DNA of 64,000 nt from Aurantiacibacter sp. MUD61 (GTDB taxonomy: Bacteria; Pseudomonadota; Alphaproteobacteria; Sphingomonadales; Sphingomonadaceae), in contig NZ_CP115446.1 in assembly GCF_027912455.1 (NCBI RefSeq), forward strand, positions 1,573,501 through 1,637,500, written 5' to 3'. The position numbers and the translations under genes are program-made. Of this stretch, positions 34,517 to 44,007 are shown piece after piece. Below the pieces are notes generated by a model, which worked only from the letters and a program-made list of their open reading frames with translations, had not been told where the DNA came from and ran no database searches. Every line of letters begins with the position of its first letter. The first letter of the stretch is position 1.

Positions 34517-36235
34517 ATGAACGACATGCAGTCCGATCAATTTGCCAATGCAACTCCGGTAGATGGTGGCAATTCCTTGCCCGAAGGCTCCGGCCAGCAG
34601 GAGGATGCGCGTGAGGCGCAGAGCGTTGAATGTGCGCGCCAGCCGATCGGCGTGGTGCTTGAAATCGCCGGCTCAGGCTCTGCCATCGCGCTCGACCTGC
34701 AACGCCTCAATGAATGTATGGCCGATGCGGACCCCTCGATTGCGCTGGCTGGCCAGGTCGGCTCGCAGATTAAGATCAAGACAAACGATGGCTGGCTTCT
34801 CGCGAGCGTTAGAAACCAGCGGCAGGATCGCCGCGGGGACGGCAATTCCATCGTCGCCAATATCGACTTTCTCGGCGAAGGGATGGAAGAAAAGCTGACC
34901 GGCAAAATCCACAGCTTCCGCCGCGGTGTGACGCGCTATCCGATTCCGGGCGCGATGATTTTCCCCGCCACAAGCGAGGATCTCCGCCAGATTTACGCTT
35001 CCGACGGTCGCAGCGCGATCCAGATCGGCACCGTCTATCCTACCAGCGACATCCGCGCCGGCATGTATATCGATGCGATGCTGGGCAAGCACTTTGCGCT
35101 GCTTGGCTCGACCGGTACCGGGAAATCGACGAGCGCGGCGCTTATCCTGCACCGGATCTGTCAGGCCGCGCCGCAGGGCCACATCCTGATGATCGACCCG
35201 CACGGTGAATATTCCGCCGCATTCCGCAACACCGGTATGATCTTCGACGTCTCGAACCTGCAAATGCCGTATTGGCTGATGAATTTTGAAGAGCACTGCG
35301 AAGTGCTGCTCAAATCCAGTGGCAACGATCTGCAGAACGATCGCGATATTCTCGCCAAGTGCCTGCTCGCCGCACGCTCCAAGAATCGCCTCGCGGAAAG
35401 CATGGGCAAGATCACCGTGGATTCGCCCATCCCCTACCTTCTCAGCGACCTGACCGGCATGATCCAGGACGAGATGGGCAAGCTCGACAAGGCCACCAAC
35501 ACCGCGCCTTACATGCGCATCAAAACCAAGATTGACGAACTGAAGGCCGACCCGCGCTACCAGTTCATGTTCTCCGGCATGCTGGTGGGCGACACCATGG
35601 CGGACTTCATCGGCAAGATCTTCCGCATGCCGTCCGAAGGCAAGCCGATCTCCATCATCGATGTGTCGGGTGTCCCGTCAGACATCACCAGCACGGTGGT
35701 TGCCGTGCTCAGCCGCCTCACCTTCGACTTCGCCATCTGGAGCCGCAGCGAAAGCACGTCGCCAATCCTTCTGGTCTGCGAAGAGGCGCACCGATACGTC
35801 CCCAACGAGCGCAACGCCGATGGCAACTCTGTCGGCACGATCCTCAGCCGCATCGCCAAGGAGGGCCGTAAGTACGGCATCAGCCTCGGCCTCATCACGC
35901 AGCGCCCGTCCGACCTGGCCGAAGGCGTGCTCTCGCAATGCGGTACGATCATCTCGATGCGCCTCAACAACGACCGCGACCAGGACTTCGTCCGCGCGGC
36001 CATGCCCGAAGGCGCGCGCGGCTTCCTCGACTCGATCCCCGCTTTGCGCAACCGCGAATGCATCATCTGCGGCGAGGGTGTCTCGATCCCGATCCGCGTG
36101 AGCTTCGACAATCTCGAAGAGAGCAAGCGCCCGGCATCCGAAGACCCGAGCTTCGTCGACCTATGGAACCAGTCCGGCGGCGAGGAAGACAAGGTCTACC
36201 GCACCGTCCAGCGCTGGAGATCTCAAGGCAGCTAA
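34517..36235 (+). CDS. HerA-like ATPase (DUF87 / HAS barrel)
   Basis: A 572-residue hexameric translocase-type ATPase. An N-terminal HAS-like beta barrel (IGVVLEIAGSGSAIALDLQ... to about residue 125) is followed by the RecA-like motor: Walker A LLGSTGTGKSTSA near residue 198, Walker B LLVCEEAHRYVPNERNADG near residue 416, and the arginine-finger region LSRIAKEGRKYGISLGLITQRPSDL, then a C-terminal lid. HerA enzymes usually pair with the nuclease NurA for DNA end resection, but no NurA gene is adjacent. ATG at 34517 is chosen because upstream codons are TTG without ribosome binding site. A terminator overlaps its stop. Confidence 0.88.
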   Translation: MNDMQSDQFANATPVDGGNSLPEGSGQQEDAREAQSVECARQPIGVVLEIAGSGSAIALDLQRLNECMADADPSIALAGQVGSQIKIKTNDGWLLASVRNQRQDRRGDGNSIVANIDFLGEGMEEKLTGKIHSFRRGVTRYPIPGAMIFPATSEDLRQIYASDGRSAIQIGTVYPTSDIRAGMYIDAMLGKHFALLGSTGTGKSTSAALILHRICQAAPQGHILMIDPHGEYSAAFRNTGMIFDVSNLQMPYWLMNFEEHCEVLLKSSGNDLQNDRDILAKCLLAARSKNRLAESMGKITVDSPIPYLLSDLTGMIQDEMGKLDKATNTAPYMRIKTKIDELKADPRYQFMFSGMLVGDTMADFIGKIFRMPSEGKPISIIDVSGVPSDITSTVVAVLSRLTFDFAIWSRSESTSPILLVCEEAHRYVPNERNADGNSVGTILSRIAKEGRKYGISLGLITQRPSDLAEGVLSQCGTIISMRLNNDRDQDFVRAAMPEGARGFLDSIPALRNRECIICGEGVSIPIRVSFDNLEESKRPASEDPSFVDLWNQSGGEEDKVYRTVQRWRSQGS

Positions 36236-36245
36236 AGCTGCCTTG
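36224..36245 (+). terminator. Terminator overlapping the stop codon of the HerA-like gene
   Basis: CAAGGCAGC pairs with GCTGCCTTG around a TAAA loop that contains the stop codon, followed by ATTGTTTG. The 9-bp stem and T-rich tail fit a Rho-independent terminator whose stem lies partly within the coding sequence. Confidence 0.75.
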
Positions 36246-36259
36246 ATTGTTTGTCTCGT

Positions 36260-36498
36260 GAACCTGCATCCGCAGGTTCGTCCTCGGCGCTATTCGCTCC
36301 GGCGGGCTTCGTCCGCCTGCGCGGCACCTGCGGGCTTCGCGGTTGCTCGCTGTCGCTGACCTGCGGCCAGCGATCCTTGCGCTTCAGCCGATCAGCGTCG
36401 CGGAGCACGGGCGACCAGCCCGCAAGGCCGAACGGCCGCCCGCAGCGAGCGCAGCTTGCCTGCGCGTCTAGCGAGGACGAAGCCGCGGATGCGGCTTC
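36260..36498. repeat. Intergenic element flanked by two covarying hairpins
   Basis: A 239-base gene-free stretch between convergent genes. Its ends are inverted 27-base units, 36260-36286 and 36472-36498. The left unit forms GAACCTGC-ATCC-GCAGGTTC, the right unit GAAGCCGC-GGAT-GCGGCTTC, each an 8-bp stem with a 4-base loop. After reverse complementing, 23 of 27 bases agree and all four differences occur as two compensating base-pair changes in the stem. The interior is GC-rich with further hairpins such as GGCGG/CCGCC. I interpret it as a REPIN-like structured repeat; an open frame through it (36232-36531) is not considered a gene. Confidence 0.7.
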
Positions 36499-36508
36499 GG
36501 AAAGCCAA

Positions 36509-37240
36509 TCACGTCCCCCGCGTATCGCCATACAGGTGGATATGCAGCCGGTCGGTCATTCTAAAGCCATACTTCAAGGCGAGGGGCGCAAGCCATTTCT
36601 CGCGCGCTCTTAGCGTTTCGCTGTCGGTTCCTTCGGGCATCAGATAGACGCGGCTGCGGTCGAAGCCATGGCGCTCTGCCAGCGCCAGCACTTCATCCAT
36701 ATCGCACGGTTCGGCGATGACGAATTTGAGGAAGGCGCGGGGCTCGCTCGCCCAGTGATCGAGCATGTCGGGTCTTAGCGCGAGGTCCGCCGGATTGCCG
36801 CTATGCGCCAGCTTGAGGCTGACATTGTACTGATCGACCCGCACATCTAGCCGCGCGGGCGGCATCACTGTGCCATTGGTCTCGATCTCAACCGTGATGT
36901 CGGGAAGGTGCTCGAGCATCTCGGCGAGCTTGCCTGCCTGCATCAGCGGCTCACCACCAGTAATCACGAGGCGATCCTGACCCATAGCCACCACCCGCTC
37001 AGCGGCCTCTTGAGCCGACAGCTTCACCTGATTGGCTGCCCGGTCAAAGGTCTCTCCAGAGCGGTGCGGGCGATTGTCGCCGTCGAAATGCCATGTGTAG
37101 GCCGTGTCGCACCACACGCAGGCAAGGTTACAGCGCGACAGGCGGATGAAGGCTACCGGCTTGCCCACACTCGGCCCTTCGCCCTGAAGCGAGGCGAAGA
37201 TCTCCGGCCCGCCGGAGTCGTCCGTGGCGAGCGTCAGCAT
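36509..37240 (-). CDS. queE: 7-carboxy-7-deazaguanine synthase
   Basis: A 243-residue radical SAM enzyme converting 6-carboxy-tetrahydropterin to 7-carboxy-7-deazaguanine in queuosine synthesis. The cluster motif is CNLACVWC near residue 34 (C-x3-C-x2-C), followed by DTAYTWHFDG, the GGEPLMQAG segment near residue 101 and the ETNGT motif near residue 122. ATG at 37240 gives the usual start MLTLATDD...GPEIFASLQGEGP. Other que genes are not in the window. The 39-bp repeat lies 16 bases upstream of its start, and the right hairpin unit of the structured repeat follows its stop. Confidence 0.95.
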   Translation of the reverse strand: MLTLATDDSGGPEIFASLQGEGPSVGKPVAFIRLSRCNLACVWCDTAYTWHFDGDNRPHRSGETFDRAANQVKLSAQEAAERVVAMGQDRLVITGGEPLMQAGKLAEMLEHLPDITVEIETNGTVMPPARLDVRVDQYNVSLKLAHSGNPADLALRPDMLDHWASEPRAFLKFVIAEPCDMDEVLALAERHGFDRSRVYLMPEGTDSETLRAREKWLAPLALKYGFRMTDRLHIHLYGDTRGT

Positions 37241-37255
37241 GGGCCAAGTCCTAAA

Positions 37256-37294
37256 GGGTGTGACAGGTGTGACAGTGTCCTGAAGCAAAAATCC
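37256..37294. repeat. 39-bp repeat, copy 2, upstream of queE
   Basis: Begins GGGTGTGACAGGTGTGACAG on the plus strand and matches 7220-7258 at 36 of 39 bases, with single differences at positions 24, 27 and 30. It lies 16 bases before the queE start. The rest of the 192-base gap to the next gene shows nothing recognisable. Confidence 0.75.
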
Positions 37295-37432
37295 ATTCGA
37301 TCACAGCGCGCATCATTGATCGATTGGCTCGATGGAAAATCAGAGGCGAGGCGGGCGACGACAATCACTCCGAGCGCCATGCCATGTCGCCGCGCTGTAG
37401 GAAAGATCAGCTTTCGCCGGGAAACGCGCCGA

Positions 37433-38251
37433 TCAACCAAACAGTGATGCATTCTCGAACTGGCCGCTCTCGTCGGCATGGAGGACGATCGCATGCCCCG
37501 CGAACAGGTCGCCATCCTCGAACACGAGATCGAAGCTGCCTTCGGGGTCGAGGTCGATGGCACATAAGGATAGCCGCGCTTTCCAATCGTCGAGGTCGAG
37601 TACGCGCCCATCGCCATACCATCCGTTGTCGTGCCAGACGGGATATAGCTCTTCGGCGGCCTTCAATCGTGCCCGGCCGAGGATTTCAGCAGCACGCGAT
37701 CGCATGTCGCACAGCTGGGTGGCCTGCCGCTGAAGCGTCGCTTCCGAAAAATCCGCGCCTCGCTGGATCGACACATTGATCGTTGTTCCGTGCCAATCCA
37801 TTTCGCCCTGAAAATCTCTCGGAAAGCCGGTTCGAGATTGGAAAGTGCCAACTTGCGGATCGCCGAAGGTGAATGGCGAGACCAGAGGCGCGCTTGCCTC
37901 GGCAAATCCGGCGTCTTCGCCCCGGCCAAGAAAGGCCAACAGCGGTGCGGTGGGGTAAAAATAGGGGCGCTTTTCAATTGGCCCGATGGCGACCCGGCAC
38001 AGCGACTTTGCGGGCATCGCCTGTGCCCATAGGCTTACTGAGGGCGGCAGGAATACATCCCGCTTCAACACAATCGGATCGGCGTGACGCGTGCCGTCCT
38101 CCTCTTGCCAGGCAGCGATACGGACCTGGAAGTTGCGGCCGCGTGTCGATGCGAAGGGCTTCCCCGCATCCACGCGACATGTGATGATCCGGTCGGCTTT
38201 CGCGGTGGGCAAGGCGCTGCTCAGCAGGCGGAGCAAAGTGCGCGCCGCCAC
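37433..38251 (-). CDS. DUF2262 domain protein
   Basis: A 272-residue protein. The C-terminal half (from about residue 135) matches the DUF2262 pattern: FTFGDPQVGTFQSRTGFPRDFQGEMDWHGTTINVSIQ, a helical middle, and LDPEGSFDLVFEDGDLFAGHAIVLHADESGQFENASLFG. The N-terminal half is not recognised. Function of DUF2262 proteins is unknown; no signal peptide is present. Start GTG at 38251 lies five bases downstream of the valS stop, so it is likely cotranslated; longer in-frame extension lies inside valS. Family placement rests on the C-terminal motif. Confidence 0.75.
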   Translation of the reverse strand: MAARTLLRLLSSALPTAKADRIITCRVDAGKPFASTRGRNFQVRIAAWQEEDGTRHADPIVLKRDVFLPPSVSLWAQAMPAKSLCRVAIGPIEKRPYFYPTAPLLAFLGRGEDAGFAEASAPLVSPFTFGDPQVGTFQSRTGFPRDFQGEMDWHGTTINVSIQRGADFSEATLQRQATQLCDMRSRAAEILGRARLKAAEELYPVWHDNGWYGDGRVLDLDDWKARLSLCAIDLDPEGSFDLVFEDGDLFAGHAIVLHADESGQFENASLFG

Positions 38252-38255
38252 GACC

Positions 38256-40955
38256 TTATCCCAACCGCGCCAGCGCGCCTTCAAGCCGCGCGATCTCCGC
38301 CGTGTGATGCGCCAGATCCTCGCGCGCCTTTTCGACCGCTTCGGGCTTCGCACGTTCGACGAAGTTCGCATTGCCGAGGCGGCCTTCGAGGCTCTTTGCT
38401 TCCTTCTGCGAGGCGGCCAAGGCCTTTTCCAGTCGCGCGCGTTCGGCGTCGATATCGATTACGCCTTCGAGCGGGATGACCAAGACGTCGTCGCCAGCCG
38501 TTACCTGCATCGCCGCCCCTGCGGGTGCCTCGCCCACAGTGACGGGCGTCAGGCGCGCGAGGCGCTCGATGGCGGCAGAGCTGCGGTCGAGCACGCGTTG
38601 CGCGACATCCGAAGGATTCGCAACAAAGGCCGCCAGCTTCTCGCCCGGTGAAATGCCGAGTTCGTTGCGCGCGCCGCGCGTGGCGGTGGTGAGGGCGATG
38701 GTCCAGTCGATGGCGTCGGTCGCTTCCTTCGAGACCTCTGCGCGCGGGTTGGGCCATTTGGCGAGGATCAAATCGTAGCTGCGCTCACCTTGGGCATGCC
38801 ACAACTCTTCGGTCACGAAGGGCATGAAGGGGTGCAGCATGACCAAAATCTGGTCGAGCGCCCATCCGGCGACTTCGCGGGTTTCCAAGGCGGCGGGGCT
38901 GTCCGCATCGCCTTGCAACACCGGCTTGATCAATTCGAGATACCAGTCACAGAAACGGCTCCACGTGAATTGGTAGATCGTGTTGGCGGCGGCATCGAAG
39001 CGCAGGTCGGCCATGGCGGCATCGAGCGCTTCGACCGTCTGTTGCACTTCGCCGATGATCCATTGGTTCGCCGCGAGGCGTGCTGCCGGAGCCTTGATCG
39101 TGGAGGACGCGCCGATGCCGTTCGACTGGCAGAACCGCGTCGCATTCCACAGCTTGGTGGCGAAGTTACGATAGCCCTCGACCCGGCGCTCATCCATCTT
39201 GATGTCGCGGCCCTGGCTTTCCATCGCCGCCATGAAAAAGCGCAGCGCGTCCGCGCCGTACTGGTCGATGAGGCCGAGCGGATCGACGACATTGCCTTTG
39301 GACTTGCTCATCTTGGAGCCATCCGCCGCGCGCACGAGGCCGTGGAGATAGAGCCTTTCCCACGGGCGCTCGCCCATGTTGAAATAGCCCGACATCAGCA
39401 TGCGCGCATCCCAGAAGAACAGGATGTCGAAGCCGCTGATCAGCAGGCTGTTGGGATAATGCTTTTCGAGCAGGTCGGTCCGGTCCGGCCAGCCGAGCGT
39501 GGCGAAAGGCCAGAGCGCGGAGGAGAACCAAGTGTCGAGAACGTCCTCGTCGCGCGTCAGGGCAACGCCTTCACCGGCCTGCGCCTGCGCTTCATCCTCG
39601 GTCATCGCGACATAGGCGTTTCCGTCCGCGTCATACCAGGCCGGAATCCGGTGACCCCACCACAATTGGCGGCTGACGCACCACGGCTGGATGTTCTCCA
39701 TCCAGTTGAAGAAGGTCTTTTCCCAAGTCTTGGGGACGATCTCGACTTCGCCAGACTTCACCGCCTCGATCGGCTTCACCGCCAGCTTTTCGGCATCGAC
39801 ATACCACTGGTCTGTCAGCCACGGTTCGATCGGCACGCCGCCACGGTCGCCGAACGGGGTGGGGATGGTGCGCGGCTCTGCGTCGAGCTCCTGCTCCTCG
39901 CCTTTCTTGGTCTTGGTGATGTGCGGGACGAGGTGGCCCTGTTCCTTCATCATTTCGACCACGTGCTTGCGCGCGTCGAACCGGTCCATGCCGATCAGCT
40001 CTTCGGGCACCAGCTCGTCCGCCGTCTGGCAGACACGCGCCTCTGCATCGAGCATGTTGAGCATGTCGGCTGGCGCGATGCCGGCGCGCTTGCCCACGTC
40101 GAAATCGTTGAAGTCATGCCCCGGCGTGATCTTCACTGCGCCTGAGCCGAGCTCCGGATCGGCGTGTTCGTCCGCCACAATGGGAATCTCGCGGCCGGTG
40201 ATCGGCAGCTTCACCTTCGCTCCGCGTGCGAGCAGGTCCTTATAGCGATCATCGTCCGGATGTACCGCCACGGCCATATCGGCGAGCATGGTTTCTGGCC
40301 GCGTGGTCGAGACGCGGATGTCGCCCGATCCATCGGCCAGCGGATAGATAAAAGTCCAGAAATGGCCCGCGACATTCTCGGTCTCGACTTCGAGATCGGA
40401 GATGGCGGTCTTCAGCTTGGGGTCCCAGTTTACCAGCCGCTTGTCGCGGTAGATCAGGCCCTTTTCGTGCAGGTCCACGAAGACCTTGAGCACGGCCTTG
40501 GTGAAATGGTCGTCCATCGTGAACTGCTCGCGGCTCCAGTCCATCGAGCAGCCGAGGCGGCGCAGCTGTTTGGTGATCTGGCCGCCGCTTTCGGCTTTCC
40601 ATTGCCAGACCTTGTCGATGAAATCTTCTCGGCTGTAATTGGTCCGCTTGTCCTGCCGTTCCTCCAGCTGGCGCTCGACCACCATCTGCGTGGCGATCCC
40701 GGCGTGATCCATGCCGACCACCCACAGCGCATCCTTGCCGCGCAGGCGCTCGTATCGAACGACAATGTCCTGCAGCGTATTGTCGAGCGCGTGGCCGATG
40801 TGGAGCGAGCCGGTGACGTTGGGCGGCGGGTTGACCAGCGTGAAGGCTTCGGCATCGGGGCGCTCGGGCCGGAACGCGCCGGTTTCCTCCCAATGGGAAT
40901 ACCATTTCGCCTCAATCGCGGCGGGATCGAATGTCTTGTCGAGTTCACGGGTCAT
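38256..40955 (-). CDS. valS: Valyl-tRNA synthetase
   Basis: An 899-residue class I aminoacyl-tRNA synthetase. The HIGH motif is in [15 protein letters not shown] near residue 44 and KMSKS in [15 protein letters not shown] near residue 548. The editing domain lies between them, the anticodon-binding domain follows, and the C-terminal coiled coil ([21 protein letters not shown] ... [13 protein letters not shown]) is the usual ValRS arm that embraces tRNA. ATG at 40955 gives the standard N-terminus; an extension to 41009 is less likely. Probably transcribed together with the DUF2262 gene. Confidence 0.97.
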   Translation of the reverse strand: MTRELDKTFDPAAIEAKWYSHWEETGAFRPERPDAEAFTLVNPPPNVTGSLHIGHALDNTLQDIVVRYERLRGKDALWVVGMDHAGIATQMVVERQLEERQDKRTNYSREDFIDKVWQWKAESGGQITKQLRRLGCSMDWSREQFTMDDHFTKAVLKVFVDLHEKGLIYRDKRLVNWDPKLKTAISDLEVETENVAGHFWTFIYPLADGSGDIRVSTTRPETMLADMAVAVHPDDDRYKDLLARGAKVKLPITGREIPIVADEHADPELGSGAVKITPGHDFNDFDVGKRAGIAPADMLNMLDAEARVCQTADELVPEELIGMDRFDARKHVVEMMKEQGHLVPHITKTKKGEEQELDAEPRTIPTPFGDRGGVPIEPWLTDQWYVDAEKLAVKPIEAVKSGEVEIVPKTWEKTFFNWMENIQPWCVSRQLWWGHRIPAWYDADGNAYVAMTEDEAQAQAGEGVALTRDEDVLDTWFSSALWPFATLGWPDRTDLLEKHYPNSLLISGFDILFFWDARMLMSGYFNMGERPWERLYLHGLVRAADGSKMSKSKGNVVDPLGLIDQYGADALRFFMAAMESQGRDIKMDERRVEGYRNFATKLWNATRFCQSNGIGASSTIKAPAARLAANQWIIGEVQQTVEALDAAMADLRFDAAANTIYQFTWSRFCDWYLELIKPVLQGDADSPAALETREVAGWALDQILVMLHPFMPFVTEELWHAQGERSYDLILAKWPNPRAEVSKEATDAIDWTIALTTATRGARNELGISPGEKLAAFVANPSDVAQRVLDRSSAAIERLARLTPVTVGEAPAGAAMQVTAGDDVLVIPLEGVIDIDAERARLEKALAASQKEAKSLEGRLGNANFVERAKPEAVEKAREDLAHHTAEIARLEGALARLG

Positions 40956-41056
40956 AATGATTGGCCACTGCCACCCTCTTTCACCGAGGGCAACATGGTA
41001 AAGTGTCATCCTAAAGTGTTGCGGGCGCTTCCGTTTGCCCGCATAGCGTGGCGAAT

Positions 41057-42166
41057 ATGCGCGAATGGGCCGATTTCAGTGTTGAAGAGCGGGGTGGCCG
41101 GGTGACAGTGTCGATCACCGGTCCGCTTACGGTATCGGGCATCGGGCGGCTCGATCCGGCGCTGCGCGACTTCGACGATTCGGTGCAGACGGTCGATATT
41201 TCCGCCGTGGAGCGGATCGACACGGTCGGTGCATGGATCGTCCACCGTTTTGCCGAGGAAAAAGGCGCGGAGATCAACGGCGCGAGCGAGGCTGCGCTGG
41301 TGCTGATCGATGCAGTGGAAGAATGCGCGTTTGAAGGCGACATCACGCCGGAGCGTGACACGTCGCTCAAGAATTTCGCCGCCGATGTGGGTGAAAAGGT
41401 CGTCGATTTCGGCAACGGCCTGAAACACAATGTCAGCTTCCTTGGCGCCATTGTTGCGGCATTGGGTGGGACAATTGCACACCCGCGTCGCCTGCGCATA
41501 CGCGCGCTTGTGCGGCAGATGGAGCTGGTCGGCGTTTCGGCTTTGCCCATCGTCGGGCTGATGAGTTTCCTGATCGGCATCGTGATTGCGCAGCAGGGTG
41601 CGGTGCAATTGCAGCAGTTCGGGGCAGAGGCCTTCACCGTCAATCTGGTCGGCCGAATCACTCTGCGCGAACTGGGCGTGCTGATGACGGCGATCATGGT
41701 GGCGGGCCGGTCAGGCTCTGCCTTTGCCGCGCAGATCGGCACCATGCAACTGACCGAGGAAGTCGATGCGATGCGCACGATCGGCGTCTCGCCGACCGAA
41801 GCGCTAGTGCTGCCTCGTATCCTTGCAGCAGTGCTGATGATGCCGCTGCTGGGCTTTTATGCGTCGATCATGGCGATTATCGGCGGCGCGATGATCGGCG
41901 ATCTGATGCTCGGCATTCCGTTCTGGACGTTCATCGCCCGCGTACAGGAAGTGGTGCCGATCCACGATTTCTGGGTTGGCATGATCAAGGCGCCGGTGTT
42001 CGGCCTCATCATCGCTTTGTCAGGCTGTTATCAGGGCATGCAGGTCAAAGGAAACGCCGAAGAGGTCGGTCTGCGCACCACCATGGCCGTCGTGCAGGCG
42101 ATCTTCATGGTGATCGTGCTTGATGCGTTCTTTGCCGTGTTTTTCACGGAGATTGGCCTCGGATGA
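41057..42166 (+). CDS. mlaE: MlaE-family lipid ABC transporter permease with N-terminal STAS domain
   Basis: A 369-residue permease. Residues 1-100 form a STAS domain ([17 protein letters not shown] ... [18 protein letters not shown]), equivalent to separate MlaB. The permease part has the MlaE pattern: [56 protein letters not shown] and six membrane helices. Together with the next two genes it would move phospholipids between inner and outer membrane to maintain lipid asymmetry. ATG at 41057; stop overlaps the ATPase start by four bases. Fusion of STAS and permease is common in alphaproteobacteria. Confidence 0.93.
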   Translation: MREWADFSVEERGGRVTVSITGPLTVSGIGRLDPALRDFDDSVQTVDISAVERIDTVGAWIVHRFAEEKGAEINGASEAALVLIDAVEECAFEGDITPERDTSLKNFAADVGEKVVDFGNGLKHNVSFLGAIVAALGGTIAHPRRLRIRALVRQMELVGVSALPIVGLMSFLIGIVIAQQGAVQLQQFGAEAFTVNLVGRITLRELGVLMTAIMVAGRSGSAFAAQIGTMQLTEEVDAMRTIGVSPTEALVLPRILAAVLMMPLLGFYASIMAIIGGAMIGDLMLGIPFWTFIARVQEVVPIHDFWVGMIKAPVFGLIIALSGCYQGMQVKGNAEEVGLRTTMAVVQAIFMVIVLDAFFAVFFTEIGLG

Positions 42167-43035
42167 GCGATCAGGAAACCCATGATCACGTGGCAGAGAC
42201 CGCAGAGGATATCCCCGAAATCGAGGATAGCGAATACCCGATCCGCATCCACTCCCTGACCAATGCCTTTGGCGACTTTGTGGTGCACGAAGACCTCGAT
42301 CTCGACGTTCGCAGGGGCGAAATCCTCGGCGTTGTCGGTGGATCGGGCACGGGGAAATCTGTCCTGATGCGCTCCATCATCGGCCTTCAGCGCCCGGCAG
42401 AGGGCGATGTCGAGGTTTTCGGGAAAAACATCACAGAGGCCGAACCGGACGAGGAAATCGGCGTCCGCTCGCGCTGGGGCGTTTTGTTTCAGGGCGGGGC
42501 GCTGTTTTCGACGCTGACGGTGGCGGAAAATGTGCAAGTGCCGCTCAAGCAATTTTATCCCGAGCTGGACCAGGAATTACTCAACGAAATCGCCCGTTAC
42601 AAGGTGGTGCTTACAGGCCTGCCGGAAAATGCTGCGGCAAAATTTCCCAGCGAGCTCTCGGGCGGGATGAAAAAGCGCGCAGGCCTTGCCCGTGCTCTCG
42701 CGCTCGATCCCGAATTGCTGTTCTTGGACGAGCCGACTGCGGGCCTCGATCCCGTGGGTGCGGCAAAATTCGACGAGCTGCTGCGCGAACTTACCGATAC
42801 GCTTGGCCTCACCGTGTTCCTGATCACCCACGATCTCGACACGCTCTATGCGATTTGCGACCGGGTGGCGGTGCTGGCCGACAAGAAGGTCATCGCGATC
42901 GGCTCGATCCCCGAACTGCTCGAAACCGATCATCCGTGGATCCAGGAATATTTCAACGGACCGCGCAGCCGCGCCGCAGCAGAATCGCATGATCGCGGGA
43001 AAGCATTAGACAAGGCAACGGGCGAAGGTTCATAG
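42163..43035 (+). CDS. mlaF: MlaF-family lipid ABC transporter ATP-binding protein
   Basis: A 290-residue ABC ATPase. Walker A is GGSGTGKSVLMRSIIGL near residue 60, the signature ELSGGMKKRAGLARALALDPELLFLDEPTAGLDP holds the ABC motif and Walker B, and the H-loop is LITHDL. An acidic N-terminal tail of about 25 residues ([22 protein letters not shown]) precedes the domain. It energises the MlaE permease. ATG is within the mlaE stop (ATGA) and mlaD follows after ten bases, so the operon order is mlaE-mlaF-mlaD-lipoprotein. Confidence 0.94.
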   Translation: MSDQETHDHVAETAEDIPEIEDSEYPIRIHSLTNAFGDFVVHEDLDLDVRRGEILGVVGGSGTGKSVLMRSIIGLQRPAEGDVEVFGKNITEAEPDEEIGVRSRWGVLFQGGALFSTLTVAENVQVPLKQFYPELDQELLNEIARYKVVLTGLPENAAAKFPSELSGGMKKRAGLARALALDPELLFLDEPTAGLDPVGAAKFDELLRELTDTLGLTVFLITHDLDTLYAICDRVAVLADKKVIAIGSIPELLETDHPWIQEYFNGPRSRAAAESHDRGKALDKATGEGS

Positions 43036-43045
43036 GACGAAGCAT

Positions 43046-43993
43046 ATGGAAACCAGAGCAAACCATGTCTGGGTCGGGGTAGTCACATTGGTGCTACTCG
43101 CCGCCGCAGCTTTTTTCTTCATCTGGCTTGCGGGCCTGAGCGACCGTGACAACAAGGAGTATGACATCTTCTTCGAGCAGTCGGTCGGCGGCGTCGCAGA
43201 AGGGTCTGTCGTTACCTATTCGGGCGTGCCCGTCGGGCAGGTTCTCGATATCAGCATCTGGGAACGCGATCCGGAATTCGTGAAAGTACGCCTGCGCATC
43301 GATGATCGCACACCTATCCATGTCGGCACCGAAGCCAGCGTTTCTGCGAGTTTCACAGGCGTATCCAACATCTCGCTTGCCGGCGGGCGCAGTAATCTGC
43401 CGCTGATCAGCTGCGATACAACGGATTGTCCCGAAGGTGTGCCGGTGATCCCGCCAGCGCCGGGTGCCATCGGTGAAATCCTTGCCAGCGCGCCGCTGCT
43501 GCTGGAGCGCCTCGCCACGCTGACCGATCGGCTCACCCGCGTGCTCGATGATGACAACCAGGATTCGATTTCGGGTATCCTGCGCAACACCGATGCGATC
43601 AGCGGAGAGCTGGCGCGCACCTCGCCGGAAATCGAGCGGACCTTGCAGGAACTGCAGGGCACGCTGAACCAGTCCACGGCAACGCTGGCAGCTTTCGAGG
43701 ATACGCTGACTTCCGTCGATGCGCTTGTCGAGAATGACGGGGCACAGCTGAGCGATGATCTGCGCGCAACGCTCGCTTCGGCACGTCAAGCCGCGGCAGC
43801 GCTGGAAGCGACGCTCGCCAATGTCGAGCCGCTAACTGAGCAGCTTTCGCAAGACACGCTGCCTGCCGCGACGGCTACGATGCGCGATTTGCGTGAGACC
43901 AGCGAAAACCTGCGCAGCCTCACTGAACGTATTGAAACCGAAGGCGCCGGTTCGATTTTGAGCGGGCCGTCGCTGCCCGATTACGAACCTTGA
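43046..43993 (+). CDS. mlaD: MlaD-family MCE-domain lipid carrier protein
   Basis: A 315-residue membrane-anchored protein. One N-terminal helix (VGVVTLVLLAAAAFFFIWLAGL) is followed by an MCE domain (YDIFFEQSVGGVAEGSVVTYSGVPVGQVLDI ... VSASFTGVSNISLAGG) and a long helical C-terminal region with heptads (ELQGTLNQSTATLAAFEDTLTSVDALVEN), typical of larger MCE proteins. It would form a hexameric lipid channel in the periplasm. ATG at 43046; the stop lies 14 bases before the next GTG start. Confidence 0.93.
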   Translation: METRANHVWVGVVTLVLLAAAAFFFIWLAGLSDRDNKEYDIFFEQSVGGVAEGSVVTYSGVPVGQVLDISIWERDPEFVKVRLRIDDRTPIHVGTEASVSASFTGVSNISLAGGRSNLPLISCDTTDCPEGVPVIPPAPGAIGEILASAPLLLERLATLTDRLTRVLDDDNQDSISGILRNTDAISGELARTSPEIERTLQELQGTLNQSTATLAAFEDTLTSVDALVENDGAQLSDDLRATLASARQAAAALEATLANVEPLTEQLSQDTLPAATATMRDLRETSENLRSLTERIETEGAGSILSGPSLPDYEP

Positions 43994-44007
43994 GCGGGAG
44001 ATTGATT

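Noticed and set aside
36232..36531. 99-residue frame in the structured intergenic element
   Set aside because: It spans the terminator, both hairpin units and part of queE; protein is rich in Arg/Ser/Pro and the DNA signal is structural (paired changes), not codon-like.
38790..40145. 451-residue open frame antisense to valS
   Set aside because: Shadow of valS; composition rich in His/Arg/Asp typical of antisense frames, and no ribosome binding site or domain.
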